DNA of 34,268 nucleotides from Oscillospiraceae bacterium. Its GTDB lineage: Bacteria > Bacillota > Clostridia > Oscillospirales > Oscillospiraceae. Every line of letters begins with the position of its first letter. The first letter of the stretch is position 1. The translations under genes were made by a program, and so were the position numbers. The DNA lies in NCBI GenBank assembly GCA_031270395.1, contig JAISXU010000075.1, forward strand, positions 1 to 34,268, given 5' to 3'. Positions 1 to 7,490 of the stretch are shown here, piece by piece. The notes beneath the pieces are model-generated. The model had not been told where the DNA came from and ran no database searches. It worked only from the letters and a program-made list of their open reading frames with translations.

Positions 1-193
1 CGTAGCGTACGTGGCCCTCCGTCGGCAGGTCTAGACCGGCAAGCATGGACAGCAGCGTCGATTTCCCCGACCCGCTGGGCCCGACGACGGCGTACAGACG
101 CCCCGGCTCAAACGCGCACATCGCCTCCTTGACGGCGGCCGCTCCCGAATTGCGGTACTTATACGAGACCTTTTCCATTGACAGCGTTGACAT
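1..193 (-). CDS. ABC transporter ATP-binding protein, N-terminal part (cut by window edge)
   Basis: The reading frame starts with ATG at 193 and runs off the left edge, giving about 64 residues. It begins [15 protein letters not shown] and carries a complete Walker A motif, GPSGSGKST, near residues 39-47, followed by [14 protein letters not shown], the usual start of a LolD/MacB-type ABC ATPase. A purine-rich GGGGGT lies just upstream as ribosome binding site. It starts only 15 bp after the stop of the FtsX-like permease upstream of it, so it is the third gene of a permease-permease-ATPase operon, where it should power the two FtsX-like subunits. The signature motif and Walker B lie outside the window. 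The exact subfamily (LolD, MacB, or the bacitracin-type BceA) cannot be settled from this fragment. Confidence 0.88.
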   Translation of the reverse strand, partial: MSTLSMEKVSYKYRNSGAAAVKEAMCAFEPGRLYAVVGPSGSGKSTLLSMLAGLDLPTEGHVRY

Positions 194-208
194 AAGTGAT
201 TACCCCCA

Positions 209-1441
209 TTATTCCTTTGTCTGCAAAAGCTCCAACACGTTTTTGTGCGTCGCGGCGGCGGAGCTGAATGTGGCCGCGATGGCGACGACCGCGAAGTACA
301 GCCCGACAAAGAGCGTGAGGTCCCCCGCTATTGCCGTCAGCCCCGAACCGTTGTACGCCAGCAGCGCGCAGGCGCCGAGCGCCAGTCCCGCGACGCCAAG
401 AAATATCTGTTCAATCGCCAGTATCGCGCGCGTCTTGCGCTTTGTCGTACCCTGTACGCGCATAATAGCCGCGTCCTTCGACGATTGGAAGATGACGAGA
501 GCGCATAGAAACCCGCCAATCAGCAGCGCCGCCGCGGCAGCTATAGGGTACAGCGCGGTGAGCAGCTCCAGCGTCTTTATGGGGCTCTCCAGTTTGCTCG
601 TGTCCATGATGAAATCGACTTCATTCAGGACACTCCATCTCGCCATGTTTTCGCCGAAATCGCGCAGTTCATCAGCGAGCCGGTAGTCGGCCAGCGTCAA
701 CTCCGCAACAGCGACCGTCGTCGTACTGCTGTTGAGGATGCCGCTTATGTCATTTGTTCCCGGCGCGAACACCGCCGTGTCGTACCTGCCGGACGGCGTC
801 GATACCGCGCCCGCCACCGTGAACGTGACCGTCCGCACACCAGTCGTTTTGAGTACGCCGTCGCTGAATATTTTCAGCATTTCGCCGTCGCTGTAGGTAT
901 ACTCCGGATGGCTCGTTCTGATGCCCTCAATATAATCCCGGATTGCATTCAAATATTCAACTGGTAGGTATGCTTCAACCGTGTCGCCTAATGCAAGCCC
1001 GTACTGCGCCAGCAGCTCTTTACCGACGACGAATACGGTTCCGAGCTTACCCATGCACGAGGCGTCGTAGCCGTCGGCGTACTCTATCTCCGGTTTCTCC
1101 CCGGTATACCGCGCTATGTCGTTTGTGATGACGATACTTTTCGCGCTAAAATTTATGCCCAACATTCTTTCGATTTCGTAATACGGATTGACAGCGTAGC
1201 CGTTTACCACAGGCGACAACATGGCCGCAAGCTGTACCCCGCCTACAAAGTTAGCCTTGATTACCGTGTTTTCACACAGATCGGCATATGACTGTTTCAT
1301 CATCGCAAACTGTCCGACAGCACCCATCAGCAGCGCCGCCAGCAAGAGCGCCAGCGCCGATTTCGCGGCGGCACGCCGTGCGTGACGCAATATGTACCGC
1401 CGGGCGAATCGAAGCGAATGGCTTTTTCCATCTGACATCAT
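209..1441 (-). CDS. FtsX-like ABC transporter permease (410 aa)
   Basis: This is a 410-residue membrane protein. It has one transmembrane helix near residues 25-50 (SALALLLAALLMGAVGQFA), a large extracytoplasmic region to about residue 290, and three C-terminal helices (LYPIAAAAALLIGGFLCA; IFLGVAGLALGACALL; GLYFAVVAIAATF). That is the topology of MacB/FtsX-type permeases. The cytoplasmic segment DAAIMRVQGTTKRKTRA matches the FtsX coupling region. AAAGGAGC sits eight bases before the ATG at 1441, and a second ATG follows at once. It lies 28 bp after a larger FtsX-like gene and 15 bp before an ATPase gene. Family knowledge suggests export or mechanotransmission of a lipophilic or peptide compound; the substrate is unknown. 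Confidence 0.85.
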   Translation of the reverse strand: MMSDGKSHSLRFARRYILRHARRAAAKSALALLLAALLMGAVGQFAMMKQSYADLCENTVIKANFVGGVQLAAMLSPVVNGYAVNPYYEIERMLGINFSAKSIVITNDIARYTGEKPEIEYADGYDASCMGKLGTVFVVGKELLAQYGLALGDTVEAYLPVEYLNAIRDYIEGIRTSHPEYTYSDGEMLKIFSDGVLKTTGVRTVTFTVAGAVSTPSGRYDTAVFAPGTNDISGILNSSTTTVAVAELTLADYRLADELRDFGENMARWSVLNEVDFIMDTSKLESPIKTLELLTALYPIAAAAALLIGGFLCALVIFQSSKDAAIMRVQGTTKRKTRAILAIEQIFLGVAGLALGACALLAYNGSGLTAIAGDLTLFVGLYFAVVAIAATFSSAAATHKNVLELLQTKE

Positions 1442-1468
1442 ACGTTCAAGCTCCTTTAATGGCGTCGT

Positions 1469-3418
1469 TCAAGCTCTTTTACCGCCCGCCCGTCCGGTTC
1501 CGCCATCCTGTAATAGCAGCAGCGGCGGAAGCGCGCTTATGCGACGCAGCAGCACAATGGCGATAAGAAGCGCCAGAGCGAACTCTCCCAATATACATCC
1601 AATCGCGACGGTCGCAGGAATGGACGCGTTTGCGGAGCGTTCCTCCAGCATGGCCAGCGTCCCGCCACCGGCGACTGTCGTCACCGTGTATACCCACGCG
1701 ACGGCGCTGCCCACAAGCACCGCAAGCGCCGTCACAGCCATAAGCGGTACCGTGAGCGCCCGCGCAGACGTATGCCGGGGCGTACCGAGCGCGCGCATTA
1801 TCGCGTACTCCTTCTTCTTCCTGCCGATAAACAGATACACGGTAAAGCCCGTCGCGGCGGCGACGGCTGCCGCCAGTATCACGATCCTGATTAATGAAAG
1901 CTGCTTTGCCGACTGGAAATTATCGACGATATCGGTCCAGCCGCCGTCGGAGAATACGAGTGTCAGGCCCATTTCCGTAAACGCCGGCGCCGATTCCTCC
2001 AAAAAGGCCGGTATGTCCCACGCGTTTTCCACCTTGAAGCTGAATTCGGCGGGTGAGAACATGTGCTTGTCCAACGTGGACTCATCGACGGGCAACAGCG
2101 ATTTCGGTACAAATACGGTACTTACCGAGTAGCTCCGGTGAGCTTGTCTGGCTTGCGCGCTCGCCCCGTCCGTGTCGGCGTAGACGCCCACTATCTCCAG
2201 CGTCACGGCTTTTTCCGCGGGGCTGTACCGCTCGCGTGTTCCCGCCACGGCGCCCAGTCCCTTGTACTGCTCGAAAAGCTCCGTGCCGAGCCTTACTGTG
2301 AGCGTGTCGCCGACACCCAGACCGTTCGCTTCGGCAAAATCGCGGCTCACGACACAGACTGACGCGCCGCCCGCGCCATCCTCCGGCGTCAAGGCGCGTC
2401 CGTCCGCAATCACCATCTGGCCCTCCGCGAACCGCGGAATTGTGCTCATGTCATCCGTATACACCATGTCAAAGGTGTGTATGTCGGCGTTTGTGATCTC
2501 GACAAGCTCGCGCAACGGCGCGTATTCTTCCGTCTCCAGATAATCATCGGGCGCGCCGGTGACGGGCCAGATTGAGCCGCACCAGGGTTCCGCAAGGTGG
2601 TCATACAGATATAGCGTATATTTCTGCCGGCCTTCGGTGACATTCGGTAAAGCCTCGAGCGGATCGAACCGCAGTACGAATACGTATCTGTTTCCCGGCG
2701 TCAGGCCTTCCAGATACGCGGTGTCGTATATGTAGTCGTGCGTATATGTTACTGACCTTTCGCTCCCGCCGACCGAAGACCTCATGTAAGGCTTGACAGC
2801 ATTGGATTCGACCAAAAGCGTCGCGTAATCGTGCGACCAATCGTCGCCGGCGCCGGCAATGGGTGTGCAGTCGTTTAGTACCAGCCAATCGAAGCGATAA
2901 AATTCGCCTTCCTCTGTGGATCCCATGAGGTTGGTCGACGCCCCGTATTTGATTTCCGCCAGTGTCCCCTCGACGATGCACCGCGTCGTATAGTTGTAGA
3001 ACGGGCTTCCGTCGTCGGGCCGGTAATAGGTGTCTGAGACGCCGACCGTCATGTAGCGCGTGTCAAAGGATGTGATATATGGCAGTCCGGAAATGGCGTC
3101 AAGCTGCTCTCGCGACAGCGGTTGATACCGCAGCTCGTCAAGATAGTACGCCCGCTCCTCCTCGGAGTAGCGGCTCGCCACGCGCGGGTCGGCGTTCATG
3201 TAATCAGACGAGACGGGCTTTATGTCCGGGGCCTCTGCGATCTCCGCCGTGCCGACGCCTATGTACTGTCCGGCGGCGTTTGCCAGCTCCCGTTCCGTGA
3301 TTGCGTATTCCCCCACCTGTGAGAAAAAAGCAAATGTCACCGCGGCAAGCAGTACAAACGTCAGTATCGTCTTCACAGGTGCGCGATACAGTGTTTTGAT
3401 CGACAGCGATGGTTTCAT
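1469..3418 (-). CDS. FtsX-like ABC transporter permease, large form (649 aa)
   Basis: The frame extends to a GTG at 3427, but AGAGAGG sits eight bases before the ATG at 3418, so I take the 649-residue form starting MKPSLSIKTLYRAPVK. One N-terminal helix (TILTFVLLAAVTFAFF) is followed by an extracytoplasmic domain of about 470 residues and three C-terminal helices (about 505-525, 560-585, 600-630). The coupling loop KKKEYAIMRALGTPRHT is typical of FtsX/MacB permeases. It is first in an operon with a second, smaller FtsX-like permease and an ATPase, suggesting a heterodimeric permease. The long extracytoplasmic domain is larger than in LolC/E and resembles multi-domain FtsX proteins of Bacillota. 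No regulator gene adjoins it. Confidence 0.86.
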   Translation of the reverse strand: MKPSLSIKTLYRAPVKTILTFVLLAAVTFAFFSQVGEYAITERELANAAGQYIGVGTAEIAEAPDIKPVSSDYMNADPRVASRYSEEERAYYLDELRYQPLSREQLDAISGLPYITSFDTRYMTVGVSDTYYRPDDGSPFYNYTTRCIVEGTLAEIKYGASTNLMGSTEEGEFYRFDWLVLNDCTPIAGAGDDWSHDYATLLVESNAVKPYMRSSVGGSERSVTYTHDYIYDTAYLEGLTPGNRYVFVLRFDPLEALPNVTEGRQKYTLYLYDHLAEPWCGSIWPVTGAPDDYLETEEYAPLRELVEITNADIHTFDMVYTDDMSTIPRFAEGQMVIADGRALTPEDGAGGASVCVVSRDFAEANGLGVGDTLTVRLGTELFEQYKGLGAVAGTRERYSPAEKAVTLEIVGVYADTDGASAQARQAHRSYSVSTVFVPKSLLPVDESTLDKHMFSPAEFSFKVENAWDIPAFLEESAPAFTEMGLTLVFSDGGWTDIVDNFQSAKQLSLIRIVILAAAVAAATGFTVYLFIGRKKKEYAIMRALGTPRHTSARALTVPLMAVTALAVLVGSAVAWVYTVTTVAGGGTLAMLEERSANASIPATVAIGCILGEFALALLIAIVLLRRISALPPLLLLQDGGTGRAGGKRA

Positions 3419-3504
3419 TGTGTTCACCTCTCTGATGTTTTATATCCGTATTGGGATTTAACCCCTTGCAAAACATCGCCAAAGGCAGGGAGAGATTTCC
3501 TAAT

Positions 3505-3800
3505 GGACAGGATAACACAGGAGGCAACAGGCGTCAAGCTGTAGTGGCCTGCGGAGACAAAGCGAGGTGAGAGCTTTGGGTTGCAAAAATGCAGGGTGAG
3601 CCTACCGGGCGTGAAGCGTTGGAGCAGGCGTTACGATGGGGCATGGCAGTCGCGTAAGGCGCGGCCGCACCGCCCCAGAGTCACCCGAGGCAGCACGCGG
3701 CGGAGGGAGATACAGTATGCAAACTTTTCGCACATTATATCCGTTCGCAGTGTGGCCTATCCGAGCCGGTTGTAAGGCTGCTGCAAACGGGTTGCATACG
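3505..3800 (+). ncRNA. Candidate structured RNA (possibly raiA-like), unverified
   Basis: No credible gene lies between 3419 and 3839, yet the sequence is full of nested complementarity. CAGGC 3528-3532 pairs with GCCTG 3547-3551. CCTGC 3548-3552 can alternatively pair with GCAGG 3591-3595, enclosing a perfect CAAAGC/GCTTTG hairpin (3558-3563/3573-3578) and TGCA/TGCA (3582-3585/3590-3593). GGGTGA 3594-3599 pairs with TCACCC 3681-3686. Further out, GTATGCAA 3715-3722 pairs with TTGCATAC 3792-3799. The purine-rich unpaired strings (GAGGTGAGA, GGTGAG) look like those of conserved structured RNAs. The general look brought the raiA motif RNA of Firmicutes and Actinobacteria to mind, but that is memory, not an alignment. 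The strand is a guess from loop composition. Confidence 0.35.
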
Positions 3801-3805
3801 AACAG

Positions 3806-3837
3806 AACGCCTTGAAACCGCATGGCTTCAAGGCGTT
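3806..3837 (-). terminator. Hairpin directly after tRNA-fMet
   Basis: A perfect 11-bp stem, AACGCCTTGAA (3806-3816) with TTCAAGGCGTT (3827-3837), and a 10-nt loop. It begins two bases after the encoded CCA of the tRNA on the minus strand. The following tract (CTGTTCGT) is poor in T, so it is either a weak intrinsic terminator or a processing hairpin. Confidence 0.5.
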
Positions 3838-3838
3838 G

Positions 3839-3916
<78 letters not shown>

Positions 3917-3971
3917 ATATTGAGTTTTTTTCCGATGCACTATGCAAGGAACGAAATGGTGACTCGTAAGT

Positions 3972-3997
3972 TTATGAGCCCAACGAGCTACCGGACT
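3972..3997 (-). repeat. 26-nt partial duplicate of tRNA-fMet in the tRNA leader
   Basis: Positions 3972-3997 are identical to 3878-3903, the D-stem to anticodon-loop part of the tRNA-fMet gene. The copy lacks acceptor and T arms, so it cannot be a working tRNA. It lies between the tRNA and the promoter at 4026-4054, so it should be transcribed in the same precursor. It may be a decayed tRNA copy or a recombination scar. Confidence 0.8.
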
Positions 3998-4025
3998 CAT
4001 TACTTCTCAAATGGAGACTATATTC

Positions 4026-4054
4026 ATTCTAGCACAATCTATATAGCCTGTCAA
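4026..4054 (-). promoter_or_regulatory. Sigma70-type promoter of tRNA-fMet
   Basis: On the minus strand, TTGACA (4054-4049), a 17-bp spacer and TAGAAT (4031-4026). This is close to the vegetative consensus and is suitably placed to transcribe the partial tRNA copy and then the tRNA. Confidence 0.75.
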
Positions 4055-4072
4055 CCCCTTAGTGTTGTGAAG

Positions 4073-4117
4073 TTGTGAATGTTTTTGTCATATGGTATAA
4101 TAAAAACCGACAAAAAC
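4073..4117 (+). promoter_or_regulatory. Promoter-like element with overlapping 9-bp inverted repeat
   Basis: TTGTGA (4073-4078), 17 bp, TATAAT (4096-4101) on the plus strand. An inverted repeat, GTTTTTGTC (4081-4089) and GACAAAAAC (4109-4117), brackets the -10 box. No supported gene follows on the plus strand, since 4177-4716 is coding on the other strand. It could be an operator-controlled promoter for an antisense RNA. Read on minus, the hairpin could end ogt transcription. Confidence 0.4.
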
Positions 4118-4176
4118 GCTATTATGATTTGTACTGACGCGGGCGACGGCGCGGCCTACGCTTTCGCCGCTGCGCT

Positions 4177-4716
4177 TCAAAGCGCGGAGCCCTTTGTTGG
4201 CGTGAACAACCCGGACATATCGACGCCCTCCAGTTCAAGCAGCTTCCTCTTAACGGCAATGCCGCCGGCATATCCCGTCAAGCTGCCGTTTGCTCCCACG
4301 ACCCGATGACATGGGATTATTATGGAAACAGGATTGTGGCCGACTGCTCCGCCTATCGCCTGACCGGACATGCTTTTCCTGTTCATACCCCCGGCTATTT
4401 CCCTTGCTATATCGCCATATGTGGTAACCGCGCCGTATGGTATCTCACATAAGGCGCGCCATACGCTCTGACGGAACTCACTGCCCACAGGCGAGAGAGG
4501 CGCCTCAGAAATACCCGGCTTTTTACCGGCAAAGTACCGGGCAAGCCACTCTTTAACGGCGTCAAAAACCGGTATGTCGGCCCTTTCCGTCATCGCTTTG
4601 AAAATGGCGCAGCCGTGGTATTTCTGCCCGTCGATCCACAGACCGATCAGACTATCTCCGTCACACGCCAACGTAAGCGATCCGATGGGCGACGGATGAG
4701 TTGTAAAGTAGAACAT
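4177..4716 (-). CDS. ogt: Methylated-DNA--protein-cysteine S-methyltransferase (Ogt type)
   Basis: This suicide enzyme transfers alkyl groups from O6-alkylguanine or O4-alkylthymine in DNA to its own cysteine. The product is 179 aa when started at the ATG at 4716, which has GAGGTGTGG upstream and gives the family-like beginning MFYFTTHPSPIGSL; the longer frame adds ten unlikely residues. The active-site motif IIPCHRVVG places the acceptor cysteine at residue 136. The DNA-binding part RQSVWRALCEIPYGAVTTYGD (split about residues 82-102) and the asparagine hinge GHNP (127-129) precede it. Length and order fit the stand-alone Ogt/MGMT type without an Ada N-terminal domain. It is divergent from the nat gene. 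Confidence 0.94.
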   Translation of the reverse strand: MFYFTTHPSPIGSLTLACDGDSLIGLWIDGQKYHGCAIFKAMTERADIPVFDAVKEWLARYFAGKKPGISEAPLSPVGSEFRQSVWRALCEIPYGAVTTYGDIAREIAGGMNRKSMSGQAIGGAVGHNPVSIIIPCHRVVGANGSLTGYAGGIAVKRKLLELEGVDMSGLFTPTKGSAL

Positions 4717-4864
4717 TTTAATGACCACACCTCGTAACCACAGCATCCCGTTTCACCTGTCTCACGTGGATATATTACAGCAGCCGGAAACGATGCGCAA
4801 TAGGAAATTGGGGAATCGGGAGACGGGACACAAAGATTTTTGCAGAGAAAAGGAGACGACGGCA

Positions 4865-5620
4865 ATGGATCTGTCCGCGTACTTTGACCGCGTCGGATAC
4901 ACGGGGGACGCGTCCCCGACGCTTAAAACGCTCGTACGGCTGCACACGGGGCACGCATACAACATCCCCTTTGAGAACCTCGACGTCTATGCCGGGAAAA
5001 CAATTTCGCTCGCGCCGGACGCGCTTTTCGATAAGCTCGTGACGCGGCGGCGCGGCGGCTACTGCTTCGAGATGAACGGCCTGTTTACTCTTGTCCTGCG
5101 CGAGATCGGTTTCGAGCCGCGCCAGCTGCTCGCGCGTACGGCGTTCCTCAACACATATTCCGCGCTGCTGCACGAGGTTATTGTTGTGCAAGCTGAGGAT
5201 GGATACACATATCTCTGCGACGTGGGTTACGGAAACGATGGCCTCTCCACTCCAATCCTCCGATCGCTCGACGGGGAGCGGGCGGAATTTGAAGATGATA
5301 AATACCGCTTTACATATGACGCAAATTACGGATATGTTTTGTCGCGCTATAAGGACGGGTGCTTTTCCCCGATGTACGCTTTCGCGGACAACGGATGTGT
5401 GCCGGACGACTTCGAGGTCGCCAATCACTACACATCGACGCATCCGCAATCGTTTTTCAGACAGCAGAGATTTGCCACAAAGCCGACGCCATCCGGCAGA
5501 ATCACACTCACAGAGAACCGGCTGAAAATTGTGGACGGCGGCGCAGTCGCCGAGCGTGAGGTATCGGGGGAAAAGGAACTCGCGGAGCTGTTCCTTAAAT
5601 ATTTCGGATTGACGCTGTAA
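4865..5620 (+). CDS. nat: Arylamine N-acetyltransferase
   Basis: The enzyme transfers an acetyl group from acetyl-CoA to arylamines or hydrazines through a cysteine thioester. The product is 251 aa, near the usual 250-280. The catalytic triad is visible: Cys67 in RRGGYCFEMNG, His103 in LLHEVIVV and Asp119 in LCDVGYG. The N-terminal NIPFENLDVY (33-42) is also typical. The ATG at 4865 follows AAGGAG at good distance; the frame is open further upstream but without ribosome binding site or family similarity. A strong hairpin terminator follows 23 bp after the stop. Its physiological substrate here cannot be told from sequence. Confidence 0.94.
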   Translation: MDLSAYFDRVGYTGDASPTLKTLVRLHTGHAYNIPFENLDVYAGKTISLAPDALFDKLVTRRRGGYCFEMNGLFTLVLREIGFEPRQLLARTAFLNTYSALLHEVIVVQAEDGYTYLCDVGYGNDGLSTPILRSLDGERAEFEDDKYRFTYDANYGYVLSRYKDGCFSPMYAFADNGCVPDDFEVANHYTSTHPQSFFRQQRFATKPTPSGRITLTENRLKIVDGGAVAEREVSGEKELAELFLKYFGLTL

Positions 5621-5643
5621 AACCGTAACGTATGTGCAAAAAC

Positions 5644-5681
5644 AGCCCCCGGAGCTTTCGCTCCGGGGGCTGCTGTGTTTT
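5644..5681 (+). terminator. Rho-independent terminator after nat
   Basis: A perfect 12-bp stem, AGCCCCCGGAGC (5644-5655) and GCTCCGGGGGCT (5660-5671), with loop TTTC, followed by GCTGTGTTTT. It is well placed to stop nat transcription; on the other strand it could also serve the convergent ABC-2 permease gene ending at 5797. Confidence 0.85.
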
Positions 5682-5796
5682 CACGATCATTTCATTTACG
5701 AGTATCATTTCATTTTTTTGCAGGTGAATGGACAGAGATTATTTTCGTCAGCATGCGGAAAACCATTCAGAGCGAGCGGAGCGTCTTGCGTTTCGC

Positions 5797-6555
5797 TTAC
5801 GCCCACCGCCTGCGTCTGTAGCATATGGAGCCGATGGTGATACATACGCAGGTGATTACCGCGAGAACGACGACTGAACGCAAATCCCCCGTCTCCCAGT
5901 CGCCGGCAAAGCTGTGTTTGAAAAGGTTGACCACATGCGTCAGAGGCATGATCTCAGCAAACCGCCTCACGCCGTCCGGGAAAATTTCGCTTGGAATTGT
6001 TGCGCCTGACGTAAACAGCATCAGGTAGAACAACAGATAACTGACGAGATTGACCGCTTTAGAGCTTTTGAATACTGCGGTAATCAGGAAGCCTATTGAG
6101 AATATGCTCAACAAGGACAATATGAACAAAGCGATGATGACGCCAACCGAACCTGTAACACGAATATCGTACATGAGCTTTCCGGCGGCAATCAACAGAA
6201 CCGCACCCAACACGGCGGCAGCAATATACAGCAGCATTTGTACCGCTACAATGCTTCCTTTTCCTACCGGCGTAGTGTCGAATCGCTTGTACACACCGTT
6301 AGCCTGATACTCGGATAATTGCAACGGCAATGTCATAAGCCCGCCGACCGCAATAACTATGCCGAGACACGCGGGAATCATGACATCCATTGAACCTTGT
6401 CCGTCAAAGAACTGCGACGGTTCGTTCCCGTAAATGCTCCCAAACAACAGTATCATCATTATTGGAAACGCGAATGAAAAAAACGGTCCGAAGAACCCCC
6501 GCAGATAGAGGACGGTTTCCGTCTTGAATGCCGCCCATAACGCCTTGCTGCTCAT
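5797..6555 (-). CDS. ABC-2 type transporter permease (252 aa)
   Basis: A 252-residue integral membrane protein with six predicted helices: about residues 20-40 (FFSFAFPIMMILLFG), 60-80 (PACLGIVIAVGGLMTLP), 105-130, 140-165 (VIIALFILSLLSIFSIGFLI), 170-195 and 225-245. This is the ABC-2 permease fold used by drug, peptide and polysaccharide exporters. The phrase QANGVYKRFDTTPV matches the conserved cytoplasmic loop after helix 2 of ABC-2 permeases. Its ATG overlaps the stop of the ATPase gene in an ATGA, so the two are translationally coupled and form one exporter. The substrate is unknown. Confidence 0.88.
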   Translation of the reverse strand: MSSKALWAAFKTETVLYLRGFFGPFFSFAFPIMMILLFGSIYGNEPSQFFDGQGSMDVMIPACLGIVIAVGGLMTLPLQLSEYQANGVYKRFDTTPVGKGSIVAVQMLLYIAAAVLGAVLLIAAGKLMYDIRVTGSVGVIIALFILSLLSIFSIGFLITAVFKSSKAVNLVSYLLFYLMLFTSGATIPSEIFPDGVRRFAEIMPLTHVVNLFKHSFAGDWETGDLRSVVVLAVITCVCITIGSICYRRRRWA

Positions 6556-7322
6556 AGTATCGCCTCCAAGCTTATACGTCCCTTTTTGGGAACGAGAGCC
6601 AGATAAATTTCTTCAAGCGACATATCGGGCTTCACATCTTCGGGCGAGAGCGTTTCTTCCGCATATGTTTTCAGCCCGGCGAGACCGCCGCTGTAAATAC
6701 ATTTTCCGTTGAGCATAAACACAATGCGATTCGCCAATGCGGCGACTTCGTCCATATAATGACTTATCAGCAAAATCCCCACACCCGCGTCACGTACCGC
6801 CGCAAGGCTATCCCACATATTTCGTCTGACCTCGGGGTCAAGCCCGGTTGTAAGCTCGTCCAAAATCAACAGCTTGGGGCGCGGCAGCAGAGCAAGGAGA
6901 ACAGACAGCCGTTGCTTCTCCCCGCCGGACAGCTTGCGAACGTAACGGTTTCTTTTTTCGTACAAGTCAAGCTGTTCCAACAGCTTCTGATAATCCGCCG
7001 GCGCCGCATAAAACGAGCTAAACAGTCTGCACAGCTCCTCCACTTTGATTTTATCCGGGTAGTCGGCCTCTTGCAGCTGCACGCCCAAATACGGATAGAT
7101 CTCTTTGCGGTGTGTCAGCGGGTCTTTCCCAAAGACGTTGATACTGCCCGTCGTCGGTTTCCGCAACCCCTCCAAGCACTCGGCAATAGTAGTTTTACCG
7201 GAACCGTTCGGACCTATCATCACCACGATTTCCCCCTCGCCGATGTCAAAGGATACGTCGTGGGCGGCGACAGTTTGCCCATAACAGACTGTCAAGCTAT
7301 TAACCGACGCCAAAACACTCAT
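6552..7322 (-). CDS. ABC-2 exporter ATP-binding protein (256 aa)
   Basis: ATPase partner of the downstream ABC-2 permease. The motifs are complete: Walker A GPNGSGKTT near residues 37-45, signature LSGGEKQR near 136, Walker B LLILDELTTGLD near 155, and the switch histidine in LLISHYMDE. A GTG at 7331 would extend the frame, but GGAGGT lies seven bases before the ATG at 7322, which decides the start. The proline usually found in the Walker B DEPT is leucine here (DELT), a change also seen in other drug-type ATPases. The C-terminal tail MSLEEIYLALV is typical of ABC-2 exporter ATPases. The promoter at 7359-7387 faces away from that of the neighbouring AAA ATPase gene. Confidence 0.92.
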   Translation of the reverse strand: MSVLASVNSLTVCYGQTVAAHDVSFDIGEGEIVVMIGPNGSGKTTIAECLEGLRKPTTGSINVFGKDPLTHRKEIYPYLGVQLQEADYPDKIKVEELCRLFSSFYAAPADYQKLLEQLDLYEKRNRYVRKLSGGEKQRLSVLLALLPRPKLLILDELTTGLDPEVRRNMWDSLAAVRDAGVGILLISHYMDEVAALANRIVFMLNGKCIYSGGLAGLKTYAEETLSPEDVKPDMSLEEIYLALVPKKGRISLEAIL

Positions 7323-7358
7323 ATGAAGCACCTCCCGCTTATGCGTCTTTATACGTCG

Positions 7359-7387
7359 ATTATAGCTCTGAATTTGTATTCCGGCAA
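7359..7387 (-). promoter_or_regulatory. Promoter of the ABC-2 exporter operon
   Basis: On the minus strand, TTGCCG (7387-7382), 17 bp, TATAAT (7364-7359), followed about 40 bp later by the ATPase start. Its -35 box lies only 7 bp from that of the divergent promoter at 7395. Confidence 0.6.
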
Positions 7388-7394
7388 TGAACTC

Positions 7395-7458
7395 TTGACA
7401 AAACCGTATTCAGCTTGCATAATGAGTAAATAGTAAAATGTATTGAGTAAATTGTAAA
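7395..7458 (+). promoter_or_regulatory. Promoter plus twin 14-bp direct repeats before the AAA ATPase gene
   Basis: TTGACA (7395-7400), 17 bp, CATAAT (7418-7423). Immediately downstream are two copies of GAGTAAANNGTAAA, at 7424-7437 and 7445-7458, with a 21-bp period (two helical turns). Repeats in this spacing just after a -10 box suit a repressor that binds two sites on one face of DNA. A GGGGAGGT ribosome binding site precedes the ATG at 7491. Confidence 0.55.
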
Positions 7459-7490
7459 CCAATGTCGAACGGTTTCCGGGGAGGTAACAC

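Noticed and set aside
3972-3997. Second tRNA gene
   Set aside because: Only D-stem to anticodon-loop sequence is present; acceptor and T arms are missing.
4123-4309. A small plus-strand gene after the promoter at 4073-4101
   Set aside because: No ribosome binding site, and most of it is antisense to the conserved C-terminus of ogt.
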